From assembly GCF_018623055.1 (NCBI RefSeq), contig NZ_CP076019.1:1178001-1242000 (forward strand): a stretch of 64,000 nucleotides of DNA, read 5' to 3'. The position numbers and the translations under genes are program-made. Under the pieces are notes generated by a model. It had not been told where the DNA came from. It saw only the letters and a program-made list of their open reading frames with translations, and searched no databases. Positions 43,380 through 51,993 of this stretch are shown here, one piece after another (the first letter of the stretch is position 1; every line of letters starts with the position of its first letter). The DNA is from Halorubrum sp. 2020YC2. GTDB lineage: Archaea; Halobacteriota; Halobacteria; Halobacteriales; Haloferacaceae.

Positions 43380-43712
43380 GATCGACCGCGAACACTTCCA
43401 AAGCCCCAGTCGCTCGTTTATGAATTGTTAACCGTGGATCGGCGGCCAACACCTCCAAAGCCCCAGCCGTGAGGCGGGCGCACGCTCGTTGCGCTCCTCG
43501 CTCGTTCGCTCCGCTCACTCGCTGCGGTGCTTACGTCGCCTGCGCCCGCCTCACGGCTGCCCCTTTGAGTCCCGCCCCGCCCAGCACCGAAACCGCACCT
43601 CACACCTCCCCAGCCTCGCGGTTCGCTCCGGGCTCCCTTCGGTCGCCCCTCGCTCACCGCTCCCTCGCGCGTGCGGCTCACGCCCTTCGGGCGTTCGCCG
43701 GCACGCGCCACC
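43380..43712 (-). repeat. Dispersed structured intergenic element, copy D
   Basis: On the minus strand: GGCGCGTGCC (43700-43709), hairpin ACGCCC-GAA-GGGCGT, GAGGCTGGGGAGGTGTGAGG, CTCAAAGGGGCAGCCGTGAG, the GCAGCGAGTGAGCGGAGCGA block, and CACGGCTGGGGCTTTGGAGG. The inner stem is a perfect 19 bp (CAGCCGTGAGGCGGGCGCA with its complement). Two tail units: the second has GACTGGGGCTTTGGAAG near 43392-43413. Copies C and D share the first 130 bp almost identically, so one may descend from the other, but their long stems differ in paired positions. Confidence 0.8.
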
Positions 43713-43989
43713 GCCCGTATTTATAAGCAACTGCCTCCGCCACTCTCCTTTTTAAATGTCGTATCGCGGTCTACTTGCTGACCCCAACAGAATCGGAGAA
43801 ATCGACGAGCCGACGGCTCAACGGTGTAGAGTGACCGCCGCTACGGCGCGGACGTTGAAAGGCGGCCGCCTCACGCGAACGCGAGACGACCGGTTATGTC
43901 GCACGCCGGCGGCCGGTCGAGTAGGCGTCGACCGCGGGCATATATAAACCCTCGTTCACGGGACCGCGAGCGAACGGCCGACGGGCCCG

Positions 43990-44850
43990 TCAGTCCGGTC
44001 GGTGGACCTCGCCGTCGCGCGAGTCGGCGGCCTTCCGGCGGACCGCGGCGGCCGCGTTGTTCGCGTCGTAACCGAAGAACACGTCCTTCGCGTACGTCTC
44101 CGCCACCTCGGTCGCGTGGATCAGGTCGTCGACGTCGACGTCGACCGCGTACAGCTCCAGCGAGAACGGCGTCTCCGGCGGCGCGCCGTGGACGTCGTAG
44201 TCGCCGCCGAGCCGCGAGCGGAACCCGCGGGCGATGGTCTCCAACCAGTAGGTCGTCGCGTACTCCGTGTCGTACAGCGGGACGACGAACTCGTCGACGT
44301 GCTCCGCGAGGCGGTCGATGTCGAGTCCGGCGCGCTCGTACAGGTGGTCGGGATAGGGGTCGGGGTATAACGTGAGCAGGAGCCGACCCGGGATCAGGTC
44401 GGCCGCCTCGGCCACGAACTCGGTGATCACGTCCGCGCGCCAGTCCGCGAAGTCGTCACGGTCGCTCGCGGCGAACCGGCGTTCACAGCGGTCGCAGTGA
44501 CAGAACCCCTCCCGGGGGAACCCCACGTCGTCGAGGCGCACGTCCCCGTTCTCGGCCGCGCAGTCCGCGATTATCTCGAAGAGGCCCTCGCGGTACTCCG
44601 GGTGCGTCGGGCAGATGTACGCCCAGTCGAAGTAGTCGCGGTCGCGGGTCGCCGGCTCGCCCCGCTCGTCGACCGGAACGAGGTCGTCGTTCTCGCTCGC
44701 GGCCGCGTTGTCACCGAAACACGACACCATGTTCACGGCGCTCGGCAGCGGCTCCGCCGCCCGCCCCGTGACGTCTTTGACCTCGTAGAAGCCGAGGTCG
44801 AACGGTTCCATTTCGACCTCGTCGGCGTTGCGCGTGACGACCCCGTACAT
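43990..44850 (-). CDS. Hypothetical protein, TIM-barrel glycoside-hydrolase-like
   Basis: A 286-residue protein beginning MYGVVTRNADEVEMEPFDLG. It contains DWAYICPTHPEYREGLFEII, LDDVGFPREGFCHCDRCERR (CxxC pair in a hydrolase-like acidic strand), FVAEAADLIPGRLLLTLYPD and FVVPLYDTEYATTYWLETIA. The order of barrel strands with conserved Asp and Glu resembles predicted carbohydrate-active proteins, but I cannot name the family. The gene lies in a gene-poor region after copy D; a TATA-like stretch is not evident. Confidence 0.6.
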   Translation of the reverse strand: MYGVVTRNADEVEMEPFDLGFYEVKDVTGRAAEPLPSAVNMVSCFGDNAAASENDDLVPVDERGEPATRDRDYFDWAYICPTHPEYREGLFEIIADCAAENGDVRLDDVGFPREGFCHCDRCERRFAASDRDDFADWRADVITEFVAEAADLIPGRLLLTLYPDPYPDHLYERAGLDIDRLAEHVDEFVVPLYDTEYATTYWLETIARGFRSRLGGDYDVHGAPPETPFSLELYAVDVDVDDLIHATEVAETYAKDVFFGYDANNAAAAVRRKAADSRDGEVHRPD

Positions 44851-44991
44851 GGAGTCGGCTACGGGACAGGTCGGTAAAAACGGACGGTATCGCGGAGTCG
44901 ACCGCGGACGCGACCGACGGGCAATACGAGTCGGAGAGCGATGCGGGCCGGAAGGCGGTACGACTCCCGGCGCGAGCGCGGCGGCGGGCGG

Positions 44992-45087
44992 TTACTCGAT
45001 TTCGACCGGTTCCTTGTCGCCGGCGAAGAGGAAGTACGCGAGCGCGACGAGCGACAGCACGAGGACGAGCTTTGCTTTCTTGCTCAT
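44992..45087 (-). CDS. Very small membrane protein (31 aa)
   Basis: An ATG at 45087 opens MSKKAKLVLVLSLVALAYFL and the frame ends FAGDKEPVEIE-TAA. It has one hydrophobic helix with positive residues before and acidic residues after it. The pattern is that of a short single-pass protein conserved in haloarchaea as far as I remember. It is upstream of the hypothetical protein gene on the same strand. Confidence 0.6.
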   Translation of the reverse strand: MSKKAKLVLVLSLVALAYFLFAGDKEPVEIE

Positions 45088-45178
45088 GTCACGACCGTCG
45101 AGCGGCGGGCGCTAAAATCTACCGGAGCGCGAGGCGGTCGCGGAGCGTGAGACGCGTCCGCACGGCACGGAGGGTCAC

Positions 45179-45637
45179 TCAGACGTCGATGTGGTCGGCA
45201 ATGTCGGCGCGCAGGATCGTCGCGCAGTAGTCGCAGCGCACGCCGTCCGCGACGACGTCGAAGCGCGTCTCGATCGGCTCGTCGGCGTTGGTGATACAGT
45301 TGCGGTTCGGACAGGAGAGCACGCCCGTCACGCTGTCCGGGCGGGTGACGCGGTTCTTCTCGACGACCTCGAAGTCGCGGACGATGTTGATCGTCGCCTC
45401 GGGCGCGATGAGCGAGAGCACGTCGACCTCGGACTGCGACAGCTCCCGGTCCTCGACTTTCACGATGTCCTTGCGGCCGAGCCGGTCGGAGGGGACGTTC
45501 ATCCCGACCGAGACGCCGAACCCCTCGGAGCCGTCGATGCCGAGGATGGCGAGCACGTTCAGCGCCTGCCCGCCCTCGACGTGGTCGATGACCGTGCCGT
45601 CGCGGATCTTCGAGACGCGCAGTTCGTGGTCGCTCAT
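45179..45637 (-). CDS. pyrI: Aspartate carbamoyltransferase regulatory subunit
   Basis: A 152-residue regulatory chain binding nucleotide effectors. It starts [20 protein letters not shown] with the typical nucleotide-binding domain ([20 protein letters not shown]), and the C-terminal zinc domain has [20 protein letters not shown] and [15 protein letters not shown], giving the four Cys zinc ligands. Its ATG overlaps the TGA of pyrB by 4 bp, so pyrB-pyrI is an operon for the first step of pyrimidine synthesis. Confidence 0.95.
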   Translation of the reverse strand: MSDHELRVSKIRDGTVIDHVEGGQALNVLAILGIDGSEGFGVSVGMNVPSDRLGRKDIVKVEDRELSQSEVDVLSLIAPEATINIVRDFEVVEKNRVTRPDSVTGVLSCPNRNCITNADEPIETRFDVVADGVRCDYCATILRADIADHIDV

Positions 45638-46581
45638 CGGTCCACCTCCGTCCCCCCGTCGCCGTCGGAAGTCGCGTTTTCGAGCAGGGTGTCGAGCAGC
45701 GCCATCCGCACCGGGATCCCGTTGTGCGCCTGCTCGAAGTAGCGCGCGTGGTCGGTCTCGTCCACGTCGGGCGCGATCTCGTCGACTCGGGGGAGCGGGT
45801 GCATCACGGTGAGGTCGTCGGCCGCGTCTTCGAGCGTGTCGGCGTCGATCTGATACTCGCCCGCGACGCGGTGGTACTCGTTCTCGTCGGGGAACCGCTC
45901 CTTCTGGATCCGGGTGACGTACAGCACGTCCAGCTCGTCGAGCACGGGTTCCAGCTCCTCGTGTTCGCGGATCTGCGCGCCCGTCTCGTGGAGGTCGAAA
46001 CGCACGGAGCGGGGGAGCCGCAGCGACTCGGGGCTGATGAAGTGCTGGTTCGCGTCGAACTCCGTGAGCGCGGCCGCCAGCGAGTGGACCGTCCGCCCGT
46101 ACTTCAGGTCGCCCATGATCCCGATCGTGAGGTCGTCGAGGCCGTGGTCCTCGCGGATCGTGTGGAGGTCGAGGAGCGTCTGGGAGGGGTGTTGGCCCGC
46201 GCCGTCGCCCGCGTTGACGACGGGGACGTCGACGCGCTCGCCGGCCAGCGTGGCGGCGCCCTCGCTCGGGTGGCGGAGGACGAGGGCGTCCGCGTAGCCC
46301 TCGATGACGCGGACGGTGTCCGACAGCGACTCCCCCTTCGACACCGACGAGGAGTCGACGTCGCCCATGCCGATGGTGTCCATGCCGAGGCGCTTGGCCG
46401 CGCTGTCGAAGCTCATCCGGGTGCGCGTGCTCGGCTCGAAAAAGCAGAGCGCGAGCACGCGGCCGGCGTGCCGGTCCACGTAGGCCGCCGGGTCGGCGGC
46501 GACCGCTCGGGCCCGGTCGAGTACGGCCTCGATGTCATCCCGCGAGAGCTGGGTCGCGGTGATGAGGTGGTCCTGTCGCAT
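45634..46581 (-). CDS. pyrB: Aspartate carbamoyltransferase catalytic subunit
   Basis: A 315-residue catalytic chain: carbamoyl phosphate plus aspartate to carbamoyl aspartate. Motifs: [20 protein letters not shown] (STRTR carbamoyl-phosphate loop), [76 protein letters not shown] and [20 protein letters not shown]. Start at the second of two adjacent ATGs (46581). Length and order are normal. Confidence 0.96.
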   Translation of the reverse strand: MRQDHLITATQLSRDDIEAVLDRARAVAADPAAYVDRHAGRVLALCFFEPSTRTRMSFDSAAKRLGMDTIGMGDVDSSSVSKGESLSDTVRVIEGYADALVLRHPSEGAATLAGERVDVPVVNAGDGAGQHPSQTLLDLHTIREDHGLDDLTIGIMGDLKYGRTVHSLAAALTEFDANQHFISPESLRLPRSVRFDLHETGAQIREHEELEPVLDELDVLYVTRIQKERFPDENEYHRVAGEYQIDADTLEDAADDLTVMHPLPRVDEIAPDVDETDHARYFEQAHNGIPVRMALLDTLLENATSDGDGGTEVDR

Positions 46582-46735
46582 CATCTGAGAAGGGAATCGG
46601 CAGTATCTTGAATCCCTCGGCTCGGAGTGCGAGACGGGTGTTCACGTCCGTGTTGATCCCTGCGATCGGTAGTTTCGAGATTCGTAGAACGCGGGGTGAG
46701 TTCCCACGCTTCGACGCCGCCGACCCGCGGCCGCA

Positions 46736-46743
46736 CTTATAAA
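46736..46743 (+). promoter_or_regulatory. TATA box for the ASCH-domain gene
   Basis: CTTATAAA, centred about 28 nt before ATG 46768; consistent with a leaderless transcript. Confidence 0.55.
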
Positions 46744-46767
46744 CCGACCCGGGCCTAACGACCGGAC

Positions 46768-47085
46768 ATGTCCGAGAACGATCCGAGCGACCTGCTGCCG
46801 AACGACCGCGTGAAACAGGCCGCCCTCGACGGCGAGGTGACCCAGCTTCACCGCGGGAACCGGTACGGCGACGAGGGCGATACCTTCGAGGTCGAGGGCG
46901 TCACCTTCGAACTGACCGAGGTGACGGGGCGGACGCTCGGGGAGATGACCGACGAGGACGCGAAACGCGAGGGGTCGCCGTCGCTTTCGGCGTACAAAGA
47001 GCGGATGGTGCGCGCGCACGGCGGGAACTTCGAGTGGGACGACGACGCCGACGTGGTGCGACACCGCTTCGAGCGAGCGGAATAA
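46768..47085 (+). CDS. ASCH-domain protein
   Basis: A 105-residue protein: MSENDPSDLLPNDRVKQAAL, DGEVTQLHRGNRYGDEGDTF, then EVEGVTFELTEVTGRTLGEM and DEDAKREGSPSLSAYKERM. The ASCH fold (PUA-like) is predicted to bind RNA or act on modified nucleosides. The length and pattern match the short archaeal ASCH proteins. No partner gene adjacent. Confidence 0.78.
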   Translation: MSENDPSDLLPNDRVKQAALDGEVTQLHRGNRYGDEGDTFEVEGVTFELTEVTGRTLGEMTDEDAKREGSPSLSAYKERMVRAHGGNFEWDDDADVVRHRFERAE

Positions 47086-47191
47086 GGTAGAGCCGGAGCA
47101 GTCGAGGGCCGTCGATCCCCGGACGGCGAACGTGTCAGCCGCCGCGAGAGTACCCCATTATTTATACTGAAGGATACTGGATACGGAGAGT

Positions 47192-48628
47192 ATGGCAGCA
47201 AGCGACGGGGCGGGCGTCGTCGAACGTATCGGATTCCGGATGTCGGAGGTGGTCGAACGGTGGATGCCGAGCCCGTTCGTCTTCGCCATTCTGTTGACGT
47301 ATATCGTCTACGGAGCGGGGCTGATAGCGACCGACTCGGGACCGGTCAAGCTGTTGGAGTTCTGGTACGGCGGCTTCTGGGCGTTCCTCGGGTTCTCGAT
47401 GCAGATGGTGCTCATCCTGATGACGGGGTTCGTCATCGCGTACCACCCGCGGGTCAACGCGATCTTACAGCGGCTCGCGGAGATTCCGAACTCCGGGGCG
47501 CAGGCGGCCGCGTTCGTCGGCTTCATCTCGATGTCGCTGGCGTGGGTCCATTGGGGGTTCAGCCTCATCATGGGCGCCATCTTCGCCCGCGAGATGGGGA
47601 AGGTCGCCCACCGGAAAGACATCGAGATCCACTACCCGCTGCTCGCGGTCGCCGGGTACATGGGACTCGGCCTGACGTGGCACTGGGGCATCTCCGGGTC
47701 CGCGCCGCTCCAGTTGACCGACGCGAACAACATCGGTGAAGGGACCGGGTTCGAGTTCCTGACCTCGACGGTCCCGGCTGCCGAGACTATCTTCCACCCG
47801 TACGCGCTCACGCTCACCGCGCTCTCCATCGTCTTCGCGAGCGCCGTGCTGTACGTGCTCGCCCCCTCCGGGAGCCGCGCGAAGGGGATCACGGAGTACG
47901 TCGACGAGGCGGACCTGTTCGACTCAAGTACAGATGGCGGCACCGACGCCGCCGACGCCGCGGACCCGGTGGACGAGCCGCCGGCGGAGGTGGACGACGT
48001 CCCCGCCGAGCGGATGAACAACAGCCGGATCATCGGCGGGCTGGTGGCGCTGTCGGGCGTCGCCATCCTCGCGCTCCAGTTCGCCGGGCAGGGGCTCGGC
48101 GCGTTTACGCTGAACGCCGTCAACTTCGGGTTCCTCTTCGCCGGGCTGCTGATCTACCAGCGCCCGGCGTACTACCGCGACCGGTTCAACGACGCGGCGG
48201 GCGCGGCGGCCGGCATCGTCCTGCTGTTCCCCTTCTTCGCCGGGATCCAGGGGATCATGGCCGACTCCGGGCTGGCGCTGCTGCTCGCGGAGGCGCTGCT
48301 CGACGTGTCGACGGCGGCGACGTACCCCGTGGTCGCGTGGATCGTCGGCTCCGTCGCGAACCTGTTCGTCCCCTCGGGCGGCGGCGAGTGGCTCGTCGTC
48401 GGCCCGTCGGTGCTTCAGGCCGCACAGGAACTCGGCGTCCCCTACGGGCAGGCCACCATCGCGTACGCGGTCGGGGACGCGCACACGAACCTGCTGAACC
48501 CGTTCTGGGCGCTGCCGCTGCTCGCGATCACGAACGTCAAGGCGCGCGAGATGTTCGGCTACGCCATCGCGATGCTGATCGCGCTCATCCCGTTCCTCGC
48601 CGTCGCGCTGTACGCCGTGCCGTACTGA
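47192..48628 (+). CDS. AtoE-type short-chain fatty acid transporter
   Basis: A 478-residue membrane protein with about twelve helices. It starts MAASDGAGVVERIGFRMSEV and has VERWMPSPFVFAILLTYIVY, GFWAFLGFSMQMVLILMTGF, SLAWVHWGFSLIMGAIFARE, LGLTWHWGISGSAPLQLTDA and the late GGGEWLVVGPSVLQAAQELG, followed by GDAHTNLLNPFWALPLLAI, all typical for the AtoE (short-chain fatty acid:H+ symporter) family. A central acidic loop (DSSTDGGTDAADAADPVDEP) is unusually long. A TATA-like ATTATTTATA lies about 30 nt before the ATG (47157-47166). Confidence 0.9.
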   Translation: MAASDGAGVVERIGFRMSEVVERWMPSPFVFAILLTYIVYGAGLIATDSGPVKLLEFWYGGFWAFLGFSMQMVLILMTGFVIAYHPRVNAILQRLAEIPNSGAQAAAFVGFISMSLAWVHWGFSLIMGAIFAREMGKVAHRKDIEIHYPLLAVAGYMGLGLTWHWGISGSAPLQLTDANNIGEGTGFEFLTSTVPAAETIFHPYALTLTALSIVFASAVLYVLAPSGSRAKGITEYVDEADLFDSSTDGGTDAADAADPVDEPPAEVDDVPAERMNNSRIIGGLVALSGVAILALQFAGQGLGAFTLNAVNFGFLFAGLLIYQRPAYYRDRFNDAAGAAAGIVLLFPFFAGIQGIMADSGLALLLAEALLDVSTAATYPVVAWIVGSVANLFVPSGGGEWLVVGPSVLQAAQELGVPYGQATIAYAVGDAHTNLLNPFWALPLLAITNVKAREMFGYAIAMLIALIPFLAVALYAVPY

Positions 48629-48853
48629 GGGCGAAGGGGTTCGGCTCCGTCGGGCCCGGAACGGTGGCTCCGTGAACCGCATCCGGTAACGGGTTCAGTC
48701 CGAGCCGAGAGAACGAGAAGAGTGCGTCCCCCGCCCCTTCGAAGGGACTCCGGAGGTCGCGCGCTTCGGACACTGAGACGGAACGTACGGAAGCGGACAG
48801 GTATCAAAGATTACATACCGGGCAGGCGAGGGTGTCACCACGCCACGCCTTCC

Positions 48854-49369
48854 ATGGAGTTCACAACGGAAGCACACGTCGACGAATACGTCATCGACAG
48901 CGAGAACACGGCGGTGTTCGCCGCGTCCGACGGGGAACTCACGTACACCCGACCGGGAGCGGACGCCGCGGTCTCGATCCCCGTCAGCGAGGCGAACAGC
49001 GTCGAGTTCGGCCGGGATACCAGTCTCCGCCGGCACGCGTTCCTCGGGCTGTTCTTCCTCGCCCTCTCGCTCGTCCTCACGGTCGGAGCGGGCGTTCTCG
49101 TTTATCAGGGACAGGTCGAGACCCGGACCGAAATCGCGCTCGTCGGGTTCCTGTCGCTGTTCGCGGTCGGCGGCTGGAACACCACCTACGAGTTCCTGTC
49201 TCATTCGGAGCGCGACGTGATCGACGTGTACATCGCCACCGACGCGGAGACCCACGTCCTCTGCGGCGAGATCGGGGACACCGAGTTCGTCGACGCGTGC
49301 GGGGCGCTCGTCGAGTCCGAGATCCCCACGACGAACCGAAACCCGAGGCTCGAAGCCGAACTCGACTGA
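48854..49369 (+). CDS. Hypothetical membrane protein
   Basis: A 171-residue protein starting MEFTTEAHVDEYVIDSENTA. Two adjacent membrane helices (HAFLGLFFLALSLVLTVGAG and ALVGFLSLFAVGGWNTTYEF) lie between two beta-rich soluble parts. Unknown function; moderately acidic. It follows the transporter by 225 bp on the same strand. Confidence 0.68.
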   Translation: MEFTTEAHVDEYVIDSENTAVFAASDGELTYTRPGADAAVSIPVSEANSVEFGRDTSLRRHAFLGLFFLALSLVLTVGAGVLVYQGQVETRTEIALVGFLSLFAVGGWNTTYEFLSHSERDVIDVYIATDAETHVLCGEIGDTEFVDACGALVESEIPTTNRNPRLEAELD

Positions 49370-49441
49370 TCCGTCCGGGGCGTCTCGCACGGCGTCGGCG
49401 GAGAAAGGGGTTCGAGGCGGTCGATGCGGAGGGCCGCCTTC

Positions 49442-49783
49442 TCAGTCGTCGTCCGCGGCCGCGCCGTCGCCGTCTTCGGCGGAGACCGCGGCGTCGTCCT
49501 CGATGCTCGGCGGGTACTTCCCGCGGTCAAGCTTGAGGTCCGATTGCGGGCGGGCCATACAGGTGAGCGCGTACTCCTCGGCCTCCTCGTCGGTGAGGCC
49601 CCGGGCCGCGGGCTGGGTCACCTCGCCCTCGACGATTTCGGCGGAGCAGGCGAGACACATCCCGACGCGGCAGGAGTACTCCTGGGCGATCCCCTCGTCG
49701 AAGCAGGCGCTGAGGATCGTCTCCGTGTCGGTCACCTCGATCGTCTCGCCGGTGCCGACGAACTCGACGGTGTACTCGGTCAT
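49442..49783 (-). CDS. 2Fe-2S ferredoxin
   Basis: A 113-residue plant-type ferredoxin. The cluster Cys pattern is YSCRVGMCLACSAEIVEGEV plus a fourth Cys in YALTCMARPQSDLKLD. It begins MTEYTVEFVGTGETIEVTDT. It is an electron carrier and is shorter than the main haloarchaeal ferredoxin because the long acidic N-terminal insertion is missing; the acidic C-terminal tail (EDGDGAAADDD) is typical. Convergent with the membrane protein. Confidence 0.9.
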   Translation of the reverse strand: MTEYTVEFVGTGETIEVTDTETILSACFDEGIAQEYSCRVGMCLACSAEIVEGEVTQPAARGLTDEEAEEYALTCMARPQSDLKLDRGKYPPSIEDDAAVSAEDGDGAAADDD

Positions 49784-49938
49784 GGCGCGGAGTACCCGCC
49801 GGCCGGTCAAAAAGGGTTCCCCTCGATCGCGTCGCCGTCGCGGGGACGGAAGCCGGTGAGGAAGGTGATGGTTCGGCGGTGCGAGTGGATTTTCTGATAT
49901 CGGTTTTTTTTGAGTGGGGTGAGTATCGGAACGCATCG

Positions 49939-50199
49939 ATGGTCCTCGCACCCTCCGTCGCGCAGCTACCGACGTATCGGATCTGGGGCGTCACCGTCGT
50001 CCGCGACGAACTATTTCTGTTGGCGGCGCTGCTCGTTCTCTGGGCGACGCTCGGCAGGTGGATTTATCACGACGCAAAGGACCGAGACAGCGACTGGGCG
50101 TGGCAGTGGGGGTTCGGCACTCCGCTAACGGTGATCGCGGGTTTAGACGTGATGCTGTTGGTTGTCGTGATTTATTTGTTAGTCGGAGAATCCGAGTAG
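49939..50199 (+). CDS. Small membrane protein
   Basis: An 86-residue protein starting MVLAPSVAQLPTYRIWGVTV with two predicted helices (DELFLLAALLVLWATLGRWI and VIAGLDVMLLVVVIYLLVGE). Between them is HDAKDRDSDWAWQWGFGT. Unknown function. An A/T-rich run (CGGTTTTTTTTGAG) at about 49900-49913 may be its promoter. Confidence 0.6.
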   Translation: MVLAPSVAQLPTYRIWGVTVVRDELFLLAALLVLWATLGRWIYHDAKDRDSDWAWQWGFGTPLTVIAGLDVMLLVVVIYLLVGESE

Positions 50200-50240
50200 A
50201 GTGAACCGCTGTCGGGTCGCACCCTCGATCCCGGCGCTGA

Positions 50241-50270
50241 CATTTATAAATATACACACGTAACTGTGTA
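50241..50270 (+). promoter_or_regulatory. vapBC promoter and operator-like palindrome
   Basis: ATTTATAAATAT (50242-50253) is a TATA box about 30 nt before ATG 50276. It is followed by the perfect palindrome TACACA (50253-50258), CGTAAC spacer, TGTGTA (50265-50270) placed over the expected transcription start. Type II antitoxins usually bind such palindromes to repress their own operon; binding here is inferred. Confidence 0.5.
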
Positions 50271-50275
50271 CTGTG

Positions 50276-50518
50276 ATGTCGACGAAAACGATCTCGCTCG
50301 ACGAGGAGGCCTACGAGCGGCTCAAATCGCACAAGCGAGAGGGAGAGTCGTTTTCCGACGTGGTCAAACGGATCGCCGGCGAGCGATCGTGGACCGAGGT
50401 CGCCGGGATCCTTTCGGAGGACGAGGCCGACGAACTCGAATCCCTCGTCGAGGAGGGTCGGTCCCGTTCTCGCGACCGGCGTGAACGTCTCGACGCGGAC
50501 GTACAAGACGGCGAATGA
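50276..50518 (+). CDS. vapB: VapB-type antitoxin
   Basis: An 80-residue protein starting MSTKTISLDEEAYERLKSHK. The ribbon-helix-helix-like start (TKTISLDEEAYERLKSHKRE then GESFSDVVKRIAGERSW) matches antitoxins of the VapB/UPF0330 kind that pair with PIN toxins; the acidic C-terminus (LSEDEADELESLVEEGRSR) would fold on the toxin. The ATG overlaps a preceding GTG (GTGATG). It overlaps vapC by 4 bp (ATGA), so the two are coupled. Confidence 0.82.
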   Translation: MSTKTISLDEEAYERLKSHKREGESFSDVVKRIAGERSWTEVAGILSEDEADELESLVEEGRSRSRDRRERLDADVQDGE

Positions 50519-50907
50519 TCGAGGACACGACCTTCATCATCGACGTTCTACACGACGACCGGGACGCAGTCCGATACCTCGATCTCATCGAACGGGAGAA
50601 TCGTCCCGAGAAGATCTCCTCGATAACGGTACTCGAACTGTACGAAGCGGTTCCACAGCTGAACGCTCCCGAAGAGCGCCGACAAGCGACCCTCGACGTA
50701 CTCGACACGCGCCACGCGGTCGTCGCCGACGAGACCGTGATGCGAAAAGCCGGGAAGATTTCCGGCTCGCTTCGCGCCCGCGGCCAAGAGATCGACAGAG
50801 AGGACTGTATCATCGGGGCGACGGCGCTGTTGAACGACGAACCGGTCGTAACCCGCAATCGCGAGCACTTCGAGCGTATCGACGGTCTCGACGTCGAGAC
50901 GTACTGA
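50515..50907 (+). CDS. vapC: VapC toxin (PIN-domain ribonuclease)
   Basis: A 130-residue PIN nuclease starting MIEDTTFIIDVLHDDRDAVR with the first acidic residue at IIDVLHDD, the second at SSITVLELYEA and the third at EIDREDCIIGATALL, followed by VVTRNREHFERIDGL. These are the usual catalytic positions, so the toxin is probably active. It cleaves RNA, often tRNA or rRNA, when the antitoxin is lost. Overlap and strand with vapB indicate one transcript. Confidence 0.87.
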   Translation: MIEDTTFIIDVLHDDRDAVRYLDLIERENRPEKISSITVLELYEAVPQLNAPEERRQATLDVLDTRHAVVADETVMRKAGKISGSLRARGQEIDREDCIIGATALLNDEPVVTRNREHFERIDGLDVETY

Positions 50908-50979
50908 GCGCTTGCCAACAGGCGTCGTTTCCTCCCGCCCATCGCAACGACTAATCCCCCGCCGGACGCTTCCCGAGGT

Positions 50980-51978
50980 ATGACCGGTAAGGCCACCGCG
51001 CGAGCCCACCCGATTCAGGGGCTCGTCAAGTACCACGGGATGCGCGACGAGGAACTGCGCCTCCCGTACCACGACAGCATCAGCCTCTGTACCGCGCCGA
51101 CCGCGACGACGACCACCGTCGAGTGGCAGCCCGACGCGAGCGAGGACACCTACGTCATCGGCGGCGAGGCGGTCGACGGGCGGGCCGCCGAGCGCATCGA
51201 CATGGTCGTCGACCACGTCCGCGAGCTGGCCGGCGTCGACGCCGCGGTGCGGCTGGAGAGCGAGAACTCCTTCCCGTCGAACATCGGCTTCGGCTCCTCG
51301 TCGTCGGGGTTCGCGGCCGCCGCACTCGCCCTGACCGAGGCCGCGGGCCTCGACATGTCGCTCCCCGAGGTCTCCACGGTCGCCCGCCGCGGCTCCTCCT
51401 CGGCGGCCCGCTCGGTGACGGGCGCGTACTCGCGGCTCGACGCCGGACTCAACGACGAGGACTGCCGCTCCTACCGCCTCGACGCCGGCGTGAGCGAAGA
51501 CGGGTTCGACCCCGAGGAGGACCTGCGGATCGTCGCCGCGCACGTCCCCGCTTATAAAGAGACCGAGGAGGCCCATCGCGAGGCCGCCGCGAGCCACATG
51601 ATGCAGGCCCGGACCGCGCACGTTCAGGACCAACTGGTTGAGATGACCGACGCGCTCCGCGCGGGCGACTTCGACCGGATCTTCGAGACGGCCGAGCACG
51701 ACTCGCTCTCCCTCACCGCCACCACGATGACCGGCCCGTCGGGCTGGGTGTACTGGCAGCCCGAGACGATCGCCGTCTTCAACGCGGTGCGCGAACTCCG
51801 CGAGGCGGGCGTCCCCGTCTACTTCTCGACTGACACCGGCGCGTCGGTGTACGTGAACACGCTGGCCGACCACGTCGACGAGGTCGAGAGCCGGATCGCG
51901 GAGATCGGCATCGACACCGACGTCTGGGAGGTCGGCGGCCCGGCGCGCGTCCTCGACGAGAGCGAGGCGCTGTTTTAA
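50980..51978 (+). CDS. mvaD: Phosphomevalonate decarboxylase
   Basis: A 332-residue GHMP-fold enzyme of the mevalonate pathway; haloarchaea decarboxylate phosphomevalonate rather than diphosphomevalonate. It starts MTGKATARAHPIQGLVKYHG; motifs include LPYHDSISLCTAPTATTTTV, ENSFPSNIGFGSSSSGFAAA (ATP-binding Ser-rich loop), RRGSSSAARSVTGAYSRLDA and VPVYFSTDTGASVYVN (catalytic Asp). It feeds isopentenyl phosphate to lipid synthesis. The TATA-like box of repeat copy E begins inside its last codons. Confidence 0.9.
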   Translation: MTGKATARAHPIQGLVKYHGMRDEELRLPYHDSISLCTAPTATTTTVEWQPDASEDTYVIGGEAVDGRAAERIDMVVDHVRELAGVDAAVRLESENSFPSNIGFGSSSSGFAAAALALTEAAGLDMSLPEVSTVARRGSSSAARSVTGAYSRLDAGLNDEDCRSYRLDAGVSEDGFDPEEDLRIVAAHVPAYKETEEAHREAAASHMMQARTAHVQDQLVEMTDALRAGDFDRIFETAEHDSLSLTATTMTGPSGWVYWQPETIAVFNAVRELREAGVPVYFSTDTGASVYVNTLADHVDEVESRIAEIGIDTDVWEVGGPARVLDESEALF

Positions 51979-51993
51979 ATAGACGCGGCAGTA

